Positions 8,557-16,140 of a DNA stretch of 34,524 bases are shown one piece after another (position 1 is the first letter of the stretch; each line of letters opens with the position of its first letter). Location: NCBI GenBank assembly GCA_018241895.1, contig JAFECX010000096.1:1-34524 (forward strand), read 5' to 3'. The DNA is from Pseudomonadota bacterium. GTDB lineage: Bacteria > Pseudomonadota > Gammaproteobacteria > Burkholderiales > Burkholderiaceae_C. The notes under the pieces were generated by a model. That model was not told the DNA's origin, did not search any database, and worked only from the letters and a program-made list of their open reading frames with translations. The position numbers and the translations under genes are program-made.

Positions 8557-10032
8557 TCAGTGGCCGGCCGCGTGCCGCCCGGCCTGGCGGCCGAAGAAGC
8601 TCGAATCGCCCAGCGACATGCCGGAGCTGTAGCCCTCGCCCCAGCGCGGCAGCCCGCAGGCGGCGCGCCCGGCCGCATAAAGACCCTCGATCGCCGTGCC
8701 CTCGACCGTCAGCACCTCGCCGCTGGTACCCGTCGCGAGGCCGCCGAGGGTGAACATGTTCACCGGGAAGTCGGCGGGGCAATAGCTCAGCGCGGCGAAG
8801 GGCGGCGTCGCGAGCGGCTTCAGGAACGCCGGCTTCTTGTGCCACAGCGGGTCTTCGCCCTGCGCCGCGTGGCGGTTGTAGGCCTCGACCGTGTGCACCA
8901 GCTCGCCCGCCGGCAGGCCCAGTTCGGTCTCGACCTCGGCCCAGGTCTCGCCGGTGGCCGCGATGACGATCTTCGGGAACACCATGGGTCGACCGAAGAT
9001 CTCGTTGTCGACCAGCAGCCACACGCGCTCTCCGGGCTGGCGCAGCATGAACTGCGTGACGCGGCCGTGATAGGCGTCCTCGTTGACGAAGCGCTGCGCG
9101 CATGCGTTGACGAAGATGCCCTTGACCAGCGATTCGGGCGGGAAGAACGGCCGCGTCGCGAACACCTGGTCCATGTGGATCGCGGCGCCGCCCACCGAGA
9201 TGCCCATGCGGATCCCGGAGCCGTCGTCGTTGCCGGCGGTGACCGGATGCTCGCAGGTCTTGGCCAGCGGCGTATACAGCTCGAGCATCGCGCGGTTGCA
9301 GATGAAGCCGCCCGTGCACACGATGACGCCCTTGGCGGCGCGCACCGTGCGCAGTTCGCCATCGATGCGCACGACCACGCCCTGCACGCGCCGGCGCTCG
9401 TCGACCACCAGCGCCAGCGCGCGGCTGTTCAGGTGCGCGCGCGCGCCCACCTCGAGCGCGCGCGCCGAGAGCTTTTCCATGATCACGCGCCCGGCACCCC
9501 AGCCGCGCATCTGCGCCGCATGGCCGCGCGGCGCCGGCTTCGCGGCGTCGGCGAACGGCCAGGCGGCCTCGTTGCCCGACCACAGCAGCGTGTCGTCGCC
9601 CAGCGGCTCGAGCCACTTGCCCGGCAGATAGGTGCCCTTGAAAGGCACGCCCTGCCCGACCAGCCAGTGGTAGTGCTCGATCGCGTGCTCGGCGTAGACG
9701 CGCACGCGCTCTTCGTCGGCGCCCGGGCCGCCGGCCATCGTCAGGTACTTGACGAAGTCCTCGGTGCGGTCGGCAAAGCCCGCGGCCTGCTGCACGGGCG
9801 TGCCGCCGTGGCCGCCGAGATAGAACTCGCCGCCGGACAGCGCCGCACTGCCACCGGCGGCCGCCGCGACCTCGAAGATCTCGACCGCGGCGCCGGCGGC
9901 GCGCGCTTCGATGGCGGCGCAGGCGCCGGCGATGCCGAAGCCGAGGACGACGACGTCGGTCTCGATGTCCCAGTGCGCCACGTCGGCGGCGCGCAGCGGA
10001 CGCGAAGGGGAGCACTCGGCAAGCGTCGTCAT
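8557..10032 (-). CDS. FAD-binding dehydrogenase resembling 3-ketosteroid delta4(5alpha)-dehydrogenase (Kst4D-like)
   Basis: 491 residues. The N-terminal FAD fold (DVVVLGFGIAGACAAIEARA, then GGSAALSGGEFYLGG) and the C-terminal closing motif (GLYAAGRAACGLPRWGEGYS, DSSFFGRQAG) belong to the fumarate reductase/ketosteroid dehydrogenase flavoprotein superfamily. The RWGEGYSSG ending and SGNEAAWPF segment recall Kst4D-type proteins, which introduce the 4,5 double bond in 3-keto-5alpha-steroids. ATG 10032 overlaps the upstream KstD-like stop by four bases (ATGA), giving translational coupling. The frame stays open far upstream over the neighbouring gene, but that extension is antisense-like GC noise. 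Related family members act on other substrates, so the exact reaction is uncertain. Confidence 0.8.
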   Translation of the reverse strand: MTTLAECSPSRPLRAADVAHWDIETDVVVLGFGIAGACAAIEARAAGAAVEIFEVAAAAGGSAALSGGEFYLGGHGGTPVQQAAGFADRTEDFVKYLTMAGGPGADEERVRVYAEHAIEHYHWLVGQGVPFKGTYLPGKWLEPLGDDTLLWSGNEAAWPFADAAKPAPRGHAAQMRGWGAGRVIMEKLSARALEVGARAHLNSRALALVVDERRRVQGVVVRIDGELRTVRAAKGVIVCTGGFICNRAMLELYTPLAKTCEHPVTAGNDDGSGIRMGISVGGAAIHMDQVFATRPFFPPESLVKGIFVNACAQRFVNEDAYHGRVTQFMLRQPGERVWLLVDNEIFGRPMVFPKIVIAATGETWAEVETELGLPAGELVHTVEAYNRHAAQGEDPLWHKKPAFLKPLATPPFAALSYCPADFPVNMFTLGGLATGTSGEVLTVEGTAIEGLYAAGRAACGLPRWGEGYSSGMSLGDSSFFGRQAGRHAAGH

Positions 10033-11708
10033 GGCGTGGCGGCGATGTGGTTGGCAGCCCGGAAGCCGAACACGAGCCCCGGGCCGATCGTGCCGCCGCC
10101 GCCCGCGTAGGCGCGGCCCAGCGGCGCGGCGGCGTTGTTGCCGATGCAGTACAGGCCGCGGATCGGGCTGCCCGCGGCGTCGAGCACCTGCGCGTTCTCG
10201 TTCACGTCCGGCCCGCCCTTGGTGCCGGTGTCGCCGGGCCAGACCTTCAGCGCGTAATACGGGGCCTTGGCGATCGCCACCAGGCAGGGGTTCGGACCGA
10301 ACGCCTTGTTGGCCCAGTAGACGTCGTGCGCGTTGTTGCCGCGGCCGAACTCGGGGTCGACGCCCGTCTTCGCGTAGTCGTTGTTGCGGCGCACGGTGTC
10401 GGCCAGCCCCGCGGCATCGACGCCGATCTGCGCCGCCAGCGCGTCCAGCGTGTCGGCCTTGAACAGGAAGTCGCCGAACCACTCGGGCGGCAGCTTCTTG
10501 TCCGGCATCACCATGCCCGGCAGCAGCGGCCCGAAGGCGCAGTCCTTGCGAAAGCGCGCATCGAAGACGAACCAGGTCGGCACGGCGCCGCCGGATCTGG
10601 CGTGCTCCTCGAGCATCGCGATCTGGAAGCGGTCGTACGAGAGCGCTTCGTTGACGTAGCGCCGCCCCTGGCGATTGACGGCGACGAAACCGCCCTGCCC
10701 GCGCTCGACGAAGATCGGCTGCTGCTTCTGCGCCACCGCCGGCGCCGAGACCGAAGGCACGCCCCAGCTGAGGTCCATGCCCGCCAGGCGCGCCCCGACG
10801 GCCTGCGCGGCGCGGATCGTGTCGCCGGTGTTGGCATCCAGCGGCGTCACCGCCCATTCCTGCTTCGACGGCGGCGGCAGGTACTGGTCGCGCATCTGCT
10901 GGTTGCGCTCGAAGCCGCCGGCGGCGAGGATCACGGCGCGGCGCGCGCGCAGCGTGAGCGGCCTGCCTTCGCGCGCGGCGACGACGCCGCTCACGCGGCC
11001 GTCTTCGAACCGCAGCGATTGCGCCGGCGTGCGCAGCCACAGCGGCACGTCGCGCTGCATCAGCGAGTAGCGCAGGCTGCCGATCAGCGCATTGCCCAGG
11101 CACAGCCGGCGGTCGCGCTTGCTCTTGAAGCGCCACGGCAAGTCGAGGTAGTAGCGGCCCATCGTCTTGAGGGTGAGCCAGATCCAGCCCTTGCCCTTGG
11201 TGGCCAGGACGTTCGATTCCGACGCCGTCATGCCCACGCCGTTGAGCGTCGAGCCGCGGTGCGTCTCGCGCAGCCGGTCGAGCTCGGCGCCGAGCAGCGC
11301 GCCGTCGAAGGTCACCGTCTCCATGCTGCGCCCGCCGATCACGGCGCCCGGCATCTCGGCGTAATAGTCCGGGTAGTGCGGGCAGGCGCGGTAGCGCAGC
11401 GCCGTCTTCTCGTGCGCGTAGCGGATCATCTCGCGCGCCGACTCGAGGTAGGCGCGCACCTTGACGTCCGAGGTCGTGTCGCCCACCGCGGCCTTCAGGT
11501 AGGTGTAGGCGCGCTCGGGGTCGTCCTCGATCTGGTCGTTGAGCGGGATCCACGCCACGCCGCCCGAGGTGGCGGTGGTGCCGCCGTACAGCTCGGTCTT
11601 CTCGATCACCAGGACCTTCAGCCCCAGGTCGTGGCAGCGGTTGGCCGCCAGCAGCGCACCGCCGCCCGAGCCGACCACGATGACGTCGAATTCCTGCTCA
11701 GCGCTCAT
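10029..11708 (-). CDS. 3-ketosteroid delta1-dehydrogenase-like flavoprotein (KstD-like)
   Basis: 559 residues, normal KstD length. Visible elements: FAD GxGxxA loop (VVGSGGGALLAA), ELYGGTTATSGGVAWIP, a flavin-proximal PDYYAEMPG segment with Tyr115/Tyr116, NEALSYDRF with Tyr358, and the closing GLYCIGNNAAAPLGRAYAGG with Tyr534 before GGGTIGPG. KstD enzymes use three tyrosines from these segments to remove the 1,2 hydrogens of a 3-ketosteroid, passing electrons via FAD to a quinone or other acceptor. The catalytic tyrosines thus look conserved. The YPGAG of classic KstDs is YAGGG here, suggesting a divergent clade. The ribosome site is weak. It couples to the Kst4D-like gene. The substrate is inferred from motifs only. 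Confidence 0.8.
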   Translation of the reverse strand: MSAEQEFDVIVVGSGGGALLAANRCHDLGLKVLVIEKTELYGGTTATSGGVAWIPLNDQIEDDPERAYTYLKAAVGDTTSDVKVRAYLESAREMIRYAHEKTALRYRACPHYPDYYAEMPGAVIGGRSMETVTFDGALLGAELDRLRETHRGSTLNGVGMTASESNVLATKGKGWIWLTLKTMGRYYLDLPWRFKSKRDRRLCLGNALIGSLRYSLMQRDVPLWLRTPAQSLRFEDGRVSGVVAAREGRPLTLRARRAVILAAGGFERNQQMRDQYLPPPSKQEWAVTPLDANTGDTIRAAQAVGARLAGMDLSWGVPSVSAPAVAQKQQPIFVERGQGGFVAVNRQGRRYVNEALSYDRFQIAMLEEHARSGGAVPTWFVFDARFRKDCAFGPLLPGMVMPDKKLPPEWFGDFLFKADTLDALAAQIGVDAAGLADTVRRNNDYAKTGVDPEFGRGNNAHDVYWANKAFGPNPCLVAIAKAPYYALKVWPGDTGTKGGPDVNENAQVLDAAGSPIRGLYCIGNNAAAPLGRAYAGGGGTIGPGLVFGFRAANHIAATP

Positions 11709-11771
11709 CGTCTTTCGTTCGTCCTGTGTTCCTGCAACCGCTCACCCGCTCACCCGCTCACGGCGCGCCCG

Positions 11772-12482
11772 TCAGCGCGGCGCCTTGACGATCCACTGGC
11801 TGGTCTGCACCACGTCGAGCCTGTCGGCATCGATGAAGCGCTGCGTGCTCTCGAACATCGCGGCGCGGTGACGGCGCAGCTTCTCCTTGTCGCCCGCGGC
11901 GCCGTAGAAGCCCGACTGGCTGCCGAACGCCTCCTGCGGGAAACCCTCCTCGACGATGGCGTCGAACGGCGGCGCGTCGAAGGTGAGCGCGCGCGCGACG
12001 ACGTTCTGCACGTAGAAGAAGGTGCTCTGGGTGTCGATGGCCAGCTGCGTGTGCTGTGCGAGCCACAGCTCGAGCCACTGCGCGCGCGCCAGGCGCGGCG
12101 GGCACGCGAACATCGCGACCTGCGCGAAGCCGGTCGTGCGCTGGCCCGGCGCGCTCGGATGCCGCGTGTTGGCGAGCGGCTGCGACTCGGTCACGAGGTA
12201 GGCGGCGAAGCGCAACGCGGCCGGCGCCACCGCGTCGTCGAACGGCCTGCGCCGCTCGGCGTTCGCCGTGTGCAGCCAGAGCGAGACGAAGGCCTCCGTC
12301 TGCGGGCGCGTCGCGCTCACCGTCGGCGCCGCCGCGCTCACCGCCTCGTCCGAGATGTTGAGCTGCACGCCGAGCGCGCCCAGCTCGACCAGCCGTGGCG
12401 CAAGGTCGTCGCGCAGGCGCTGGTCGAACTCGGCCCGGCTCGCTCGGGGGTCGCGCCACAGCAGGTAGATCACCTTTTCCAT
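11772..12482 (-). CDS. EthD domain-containing protein
   Basis: 236 residues with two related alpha-beta (ferredoxin-like, dimeric barrel) units. The first starts MEKVIYLLWRDPRASRAEFD and the second around residue 120 (FAQVAMFACPPRLARAQWLE); both show the EthD pattern of a beta strand, then a helix, then an AxH-type region (LWLAQHTQLA). ATG 12482 has a GGAG six bases upstream and lies 14 bases after the amidohydrolase stop. EthD proteins are small accessory factors of degradation pathways with no settled mechanism; some relatives are cyclases or isomerases. I assign no reaction. Co-transcription with the flanking catabolic genes is likely. Confidence 0.75.
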   Translation of the reverse strand: MEKVIYLLWRDPRASRAEFDQRLRDDLAPRLVELGALGVQLNISDEAVSAAAPTVSATRPQTEAFVSLWLHTANAERRRPFDDAVAPAALRFAAYLVTESQPLANTRHPSAPGQRTTGFAQVAMFACPPRLARAQWLELWLAQHTQLAIDTQSTFFYVQNVVARALTFDAPPFDAIVEEGFPQEAFGSQSGFYGAAGDKEKLRRHRAAMFESTQRFIDADRLDVVQTSQWIVKAPR

Positions 12483-12496
12483 GACGCGCTCCGCCC

Positions 12497-13474
12497 TCAG
12501 CCCTTGGGCACGCGCTTGTTCGGCTCGATGCCGGTCAGGCGCGCCAGGTTCAGGCCGAGGATGTTCGCCTTGTCCTCCTCGGTGAGCGTCTGGTAGCCCC
12601 ACTTCTCCTGCAGCTCGGCCGGCATCTCGAAGTTGCGGATGTAGTCGACGACGCGCGCCAGCGCGTCGAACGCGAGGTCCATGCCGAGCACGATCTTCTC
12701 CGAGGGCATCCACTGCAGCGCGGTGCCGATGGCGTGGTAGCCGCGGTACGGCGAGCGCTCGTACCAGCCGAGGATGCCCGAGACGCTCATGTACAGGTTC
12801 TTGTGCTTGCCGCACAGGCCGATCAGCTCCTCGGTCTGCGGCCAGCCGGCGTGGTAGGCGATCACCTTCAGCTCGGGGAAGTCGAGCATCACGTCGTCGA
12901 GCTGGCCGGTCTGGCAGTGGCTGTTGGGCTGCGGCGAGACGTAGCTCGTGCCGGTGTGCACGGTGAGCGGCACGCCGAGCTCGCAGGCGCGCTCGTAGAA
13001 CGGCCACAGGCGCCGGTCGTTGATGGGCCCCTCGTCCTCGGGCTGGTAGACCTTGCACAGCTTGGCGCCGCGCTCCTTCACGAGGTAGTCGAGCTCCCAC
13101 AGCGCGTTCTTGATGCCGCGCTTGATCATCGGGCCGACGTTAGCCTCGAGGTACATGCGCCCCGGGTACGGCTCGATCTGCTGCAGCATGAAGCCGTTGG
13201 TCGACATCGACGTCGAGCCGCCGCTGATGTCCATCATCGGCTCGCGCAGGCAGAACGCGACGTCGACGTTGGCCATGTCCATGTACTTGATCAGTTCGTG
13301 CGCGACCGACTCGGGCCACTTGGCGTTCATGTCGCGTCCGTCCCAGGCCCGCAGCACGCCGCTGACGCTGCTGTGGAACTGCTGCATCTGGGGGTAGTAG
13401 CCGATCTCGGTCAGGATCTGCGTGCTCATGAAGTGGAATTCGGTGAGCGCGACGAAGTAATCCTTCTTGGCCAT
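12497..13474 (-). CDS. Amidohydrolase-2 family protein with degenerate metal motif
   Basis: 325 residues with a TIM-barrel fold of the PF04909 type: PLTVHTGTSYVSP, LKVIAYHAGWPQ, NLYMSVSGILGW and a C-terminal NILGLNLARLTGI that matches the family ending. Family members are metal-dependent hydrolases or decarboxylases. The usual N-terminal D-x-H-x-H strand is replaced by TEFHF (only His14), while later His residues (VHTG, YHAG) and an Asp (LGMD) remain. Metal binding may therefore be altered. AGGAG precedes ATG 13474. It sits between the enoyl-CoA hydratase and EthD genes in the same run. A lactone hydrolase or beta-keto acid decarboxylase role is possible but unproven. Confidence 0.78.
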   Translation of the reverse strand: MAKKDYFVALTEFHFMSTQILTEIGYYPQMQQFHSSVSGVLRAWDGRDMNAKWPESVAHELIKYMDMANVDVAFCLREPMMDISGGSTSMSTNGFMLQQIEPYPGRMYLEANVGPMIKRGIKNALWELDYLVKERGAKLCKVYQPEDEGPINDRRLWPFYERACELGVPLTVHTGTSYVSPQPNSHCQTGQLDDVMLDFPELKVIAYHAGWPQTEELIGLCGKHKNLYMSVSGILGWYERSPYRGYHAIGTALQWMPSEKIVLGMDLAFDALARVVDYIRNFEMPAELQEKWGYQTLTEEDKANILGLNLARLTGIEPNKRVPKG

Positions 13475-13553
13475 GCTTGCTTGCTCCTGTGGGGTCGGTG
13501 GACCGCGCAGCGTCGGCTGCCGCGCGGCGATGGGCTCGGGTCGGGCCGCCCGC

Positions 13554-14333
13554 TCAGCGGCCGGTGTATGCGGGCTTGCGCTTGGCCGCGAACGCGCGCG
13601 GGCCTTCCTGCGCGTCGGCGGAGGCGAACACGCGCGCCGACATCATCTTCTCGAGCACGAACGCGGGCTCGTTGTTGAGCGCGCGCAGCGCGATCTCCTT
13701 GGCCGTGCGCACGGCCAGCGGGCCGTTGTCGCAGATGCGCGTCGCATAGGCCATCGCCTCGTCCATCAGGCGCTCGGCGGGAACGACCTTGTTGACGAGG
13801 CCGACCTCGTAGGCGCGCTGCGCGTCGATGGTGTTGCCGGTGAGCAGCAGCTCCATCGCGATCGCCCACGGGATCTGCTGCGGCAGCCGGATGTGCGAGC
13901 CGCCGGCGGGCACCACGGCCCAGCGCACTTCGGCGAGGCCGAACTTCGCGCCTTCGACCGCGACGCGGATGTCGGTGCCGAGCATGAACTCGAGCCCGCC
14001 GGCCACGCACATGCCGTTGACGGCGGTGACGATGGGCTTGTAGTTGCGCTGGAAGGGCCGCTTGGCCGGGTCGTCGTAGCCGAGCGCGTCGCCTTCGTTG
14101 AGCGCCGGCAGCGCTTCCTTCATGTCCAGGCCGGTGCAGAAGGCGCGCTCGCCGGCGCCGGTGAAGATCGCCACGCGCAGCGCGGGGTCGGCCTCGAAGT
14201 CGTCGAACGCCGCCTCGAGCCCGATCAGCATCTCCTTGGTGAGCGAGTTCATCGCCTCGGGGCGATTCATCGTGATCACGGCGATGCGGTCGCGCTTGTC
14301 GTAGCGCACCGTGTCGGGCAGATTCAGGGCCAT
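13554..14333 (-). CDS. Enoyl-CoA hydratase/isomerase (crotonase family)
   Basis: 259 residues, the standard crotonase length. The oxyanion-hole strands are present (RAFCTGLDMKE and VNGMCVAGGLEFML). Both hydratase acids appear to be retained: the Glu of GLAEVRWAVVP and the Glu of AIAMELLLTG, equivalent to Glu144 and Glu164 of rat crotonase. A true syn-hydratase is therefore likely. The helical C-terminus ends AFAAKRKPAYTGR, as in many EchA proteins. ATG 14333 is preceded by AAAGGAG at 7 bases, one of the best ribosome sites in this run. It probably hydrates an enoyl-CoA intermediate of the pathway encoded around it. Confidence 0.92.
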   Translation of the reverse strand: MALNLPDTVRYDKRDRIAVITMNRPEAMNSLTKEMLIGLEAAFDDFEADPALRVAIFTGAGERAFCTGLDMKEALPALNEGDALGYDDPAKRPFQRNYKPIVTAVNGMCVAGGLEFMLGTDIRVAVEGAKFGLAEVRWAVVPAGGSHIRLPQQIPWAIAMELLLTGNTIDAQRAYEVGLVNKVVPAERLMDEAMAYATRICDNGPLAVRTAKEIALRALNNEPAFVLEKMMSARVFASADAQEGPRAFAAKRKPAYTGR

Positions 14334-14448
14334 CGGCCGCTCCTTTCGAAATCGATTCTCGACTGTCGTTCACGCGCCGCGCCGCCGCGATGCGCGCCCC
14401 CGGACCGTGCCCGCGGCGCGCTGCGCCCGCGCCGCGCTCAACCCGTGC

Positions 14449-14874
14449 TCACCGCGCCACGCGCCTGAACAGCGGCAGGCTCAGCGACTCGTGCACCGCG
14501 ACGAACTGCACCTCGAGCGGCAGGTCGATGCGCAGCGCATCGGGCGGGCAATCGAGCACGCGGCTGAGCATGCGCACCCCCTCCTGCATCTCGACGATGA
14601 CCGGCGCGTACGGCGTCTCGTCGCCAAAGTCCGGATGCAGTGCACGCACGACCTCGGTCCAGGAGAAGACCTTGCCACGGCCGCTCGATCGCTCCCACGT
14701 CCATTCGAACGATCCGCAATGCGCGCACAGCTCGCGCGGCACGTGCCGCCAGCGCGCGCACGCGCTGCAGCGCTGGAAGCGCAGCTCGCCGCGGGCGCAC
14801 CAGCCGTAGAACGCGCCCGACAGGCCCTGCAGGCTCGGCAGCGGCTTGGTGTAGGTTTGCGGGTGCTCGCTCAT
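14449..14874 (-). CDS. Stand-alone DUF35 / Zn-ribbon OB-fold protein
   Basis: 141 residues. An N-terminal helix (SGAFYGWCARGELRFQRC) leads into a zinc ribbon with Cys pairs CSAC and CAHC, then an OB fold (GKVFSWTEVVRALHPDF, PYAPVIVEMQEGVRML). DUF35 proteins are non-catalytic partners that dock on thiolase-fold enzymes and shape or gate the active site. The gene directly upstream (14960-16132) is an Ltp-type thiolase-fold protein, so the two should form a complex. This is the unfused counterpart of the DUF35 half of the protein at 7456-8427. The ribosome site (AAGG about 12 bases upstream) is weak. Confidence 0.88.
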   Translation of the reverse strand: MSEHPQTYTKPLPSLQGLSGAFYGWCARGELRFQRCSACARWRHVPRELCAHCGSFEWTWERSSGRGKVFSWTEVVRALHPDFGDETPYAPVIVEMQEGVRMLSRVLDCPPDALRIDLPLEVQFVAVHESLSLPLFRRVAR

Positions 14875-14959
14875 CTGTGATGGACCTTGCTGTGTCGCGG
14901 ACCGCGCCTCACGACATCGGACTGCGGCTCACGACGGGGCTGGCGGCGGCTGGCAGCGG

Positions 14960-16132
14960 CTAACGCCGCAGCACCGCGATGCTGCCGTCGCCGAAATCGC
15001 CCCAGCCGGTGACGACGCCGATCTCGGCCTCGGCGACCTGGCGCTCGCCCGCCTCGCCGCGCAGCTGGCGCACCGCCTCGACCACGTGCCCCACGCCGAG
15101 CAGGTGCGCGTGCGACAGCAGCCCGCCGCTGGTGTTGACGGGCAGCCGGCCGCCGAGCTCGATGGCGCCGCTCTCGACGAAGGCGCCGCCTTCGCCGCGC
15201 TGGCAGAAACCCGCCTCCTCGAGCTGCTGGATGACCTCGAAGGTGAAGCAGTCGTAGATCTGCGCGAAGTCGGCGTCGGCCGGCGTCACGCCGGCCATGC
15301 CGAACGCCTCGGGCGCCGCGCTGGTCAGGCCGATGCGGTGGAAGTCCGGCCGCCCGCAGATCTCGTCGGCCGGGTACGGCTGGCCGACCGCCGCACCCAT
15401 CACGTGGACGGGCGCTCGGCGCAGGTCGCGCGCGCGCTCGGCGCTGGTGACGACGAAGGCCGCGGCGCCGTCGCTTTCCAGGCTGCAGTCGAACAGGCGG
15501 TACGGCGCCGAGATCATCGGCGAGGCCAGGTACTGCTCCATCGTCAGCGGCTTGCCGTGCATCAGCGCGGCCGGGTTGAGCTGCGCGTGCCGCCGCATCG
15601 CCAGCGCCACCGCGCCGAGCTGGCGCTCGGTGGTGCCGTACTCGTGCATGTGGCGGCGCGCCATCAGCGCGTACCACTGCGGCGGCGCGGTGAGGCCGAA
15701 CGGCAGGTAGAAGTCGCGCGCGATCGCCGCGCCCGGGATCGAATCGGGGTCGCTGGCAGCGGTCTCGCGCACGCGCGCACCCGAAAAGCCGTTCCACCCC
15801 GCGGGCACCAGCACGTGCTCGGCCACGCCCGTGGCCACCGCCATCGCCGCGGCGCGCAGCGCCGCCACCGGCGCCGCGCCGCCCAGGGTCAGCAGGGCGG
15901 CAAAGCGCAGGTTGTCGCAGCCCAGGTTGGAGGCGAAGACCTCGGCCTTGCCGAGATTGGGAAACGGCATGATGCCGTCGATCTGTGACGGCTTCAGACC
16001 CGCGTCCTCGATCGCAAGCAATGCGGCCTCGAGCTGCAACGCGGTTTCCGAGCGGCCCGAGCCCGGCTTGCGGCACACCGGCGTCTCGCCGATGCCGACG
16101 ATGCAGGCGCGATCGCGCAAGGGGTGCGACAT
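14960..16132 (-). CDS. Ltp-type thiolase-fold protein, second copy, with altered active site
   Basis: 390 residues, collinear with the Ltp2-like protein at 5817-6992. Shared marks are RACIVGIGETPVCRKPGSGR, PYRLFDCSLESDG, IYDCFTFEVIQQLEE and GGRLPVNTSGGLLS. As in the first copy, the thiolase nucleophile is missing (LTLGGAAPVAAL) and no C-terminal Cys is present (VTGWGDFGDG). Tyr293 is kept, but position 343, Tyr in the first copy, is His here (SHAHLLG). The YDCC tyrosine of the first copy is also Phe (RLFDC). It probably catalyses a retro-aldol or related C-C reaction on a different acyl-CoA, with the adjacent DUF35 protein as partner. ATG 16132 lies 8 bases after the crotonase stop. Confidence 0.83.
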   Translation of the reverse strand: MSHPLRDRACIVGIGETPVCRKPGSGRSETALQLEAALLAIEDAGLKPSQIDGIMPFPNLGKAEVFASNLGCDNLRFAALLTLGGAAPVAALRAAAMAVATGVAEHVLVPAGWNGFSGARVRETAASDPDSIPGAAIARDFYLPFGLTAPPQWYALMARRHMHEYGTTERQLGAVALAMRRHAQLNPAALMHGKPLTMEQYLASPMISAPYRLFDCSLESDGAAAFVVTSAERARDLRRAPVHVMGAAVGQPYPADEICGRPDFHRIGLTSAAPEAFGMAGVTPADADFAQIYDCFTFEVIQQLEEAGFCQRGEGGAFVESGAIELGGRLPVNTSGGLLSHAHLLGVGHVVEAVRQLRGEAGERQVAEAEIGVVTGWGDFGDGSIAVLRR

Positions 16133-16140
16133 CGCCCCGC

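Noticed and set aside
10033..11553. Upstream extension of the Kst4D-like frame giving a 998-residue fusion
   Set aside because: The extra part overlaps the KstD-like gene in another frame, shows no family motif, and the ATG at 10032 begins the real N-terminus with an ATGA overlap.
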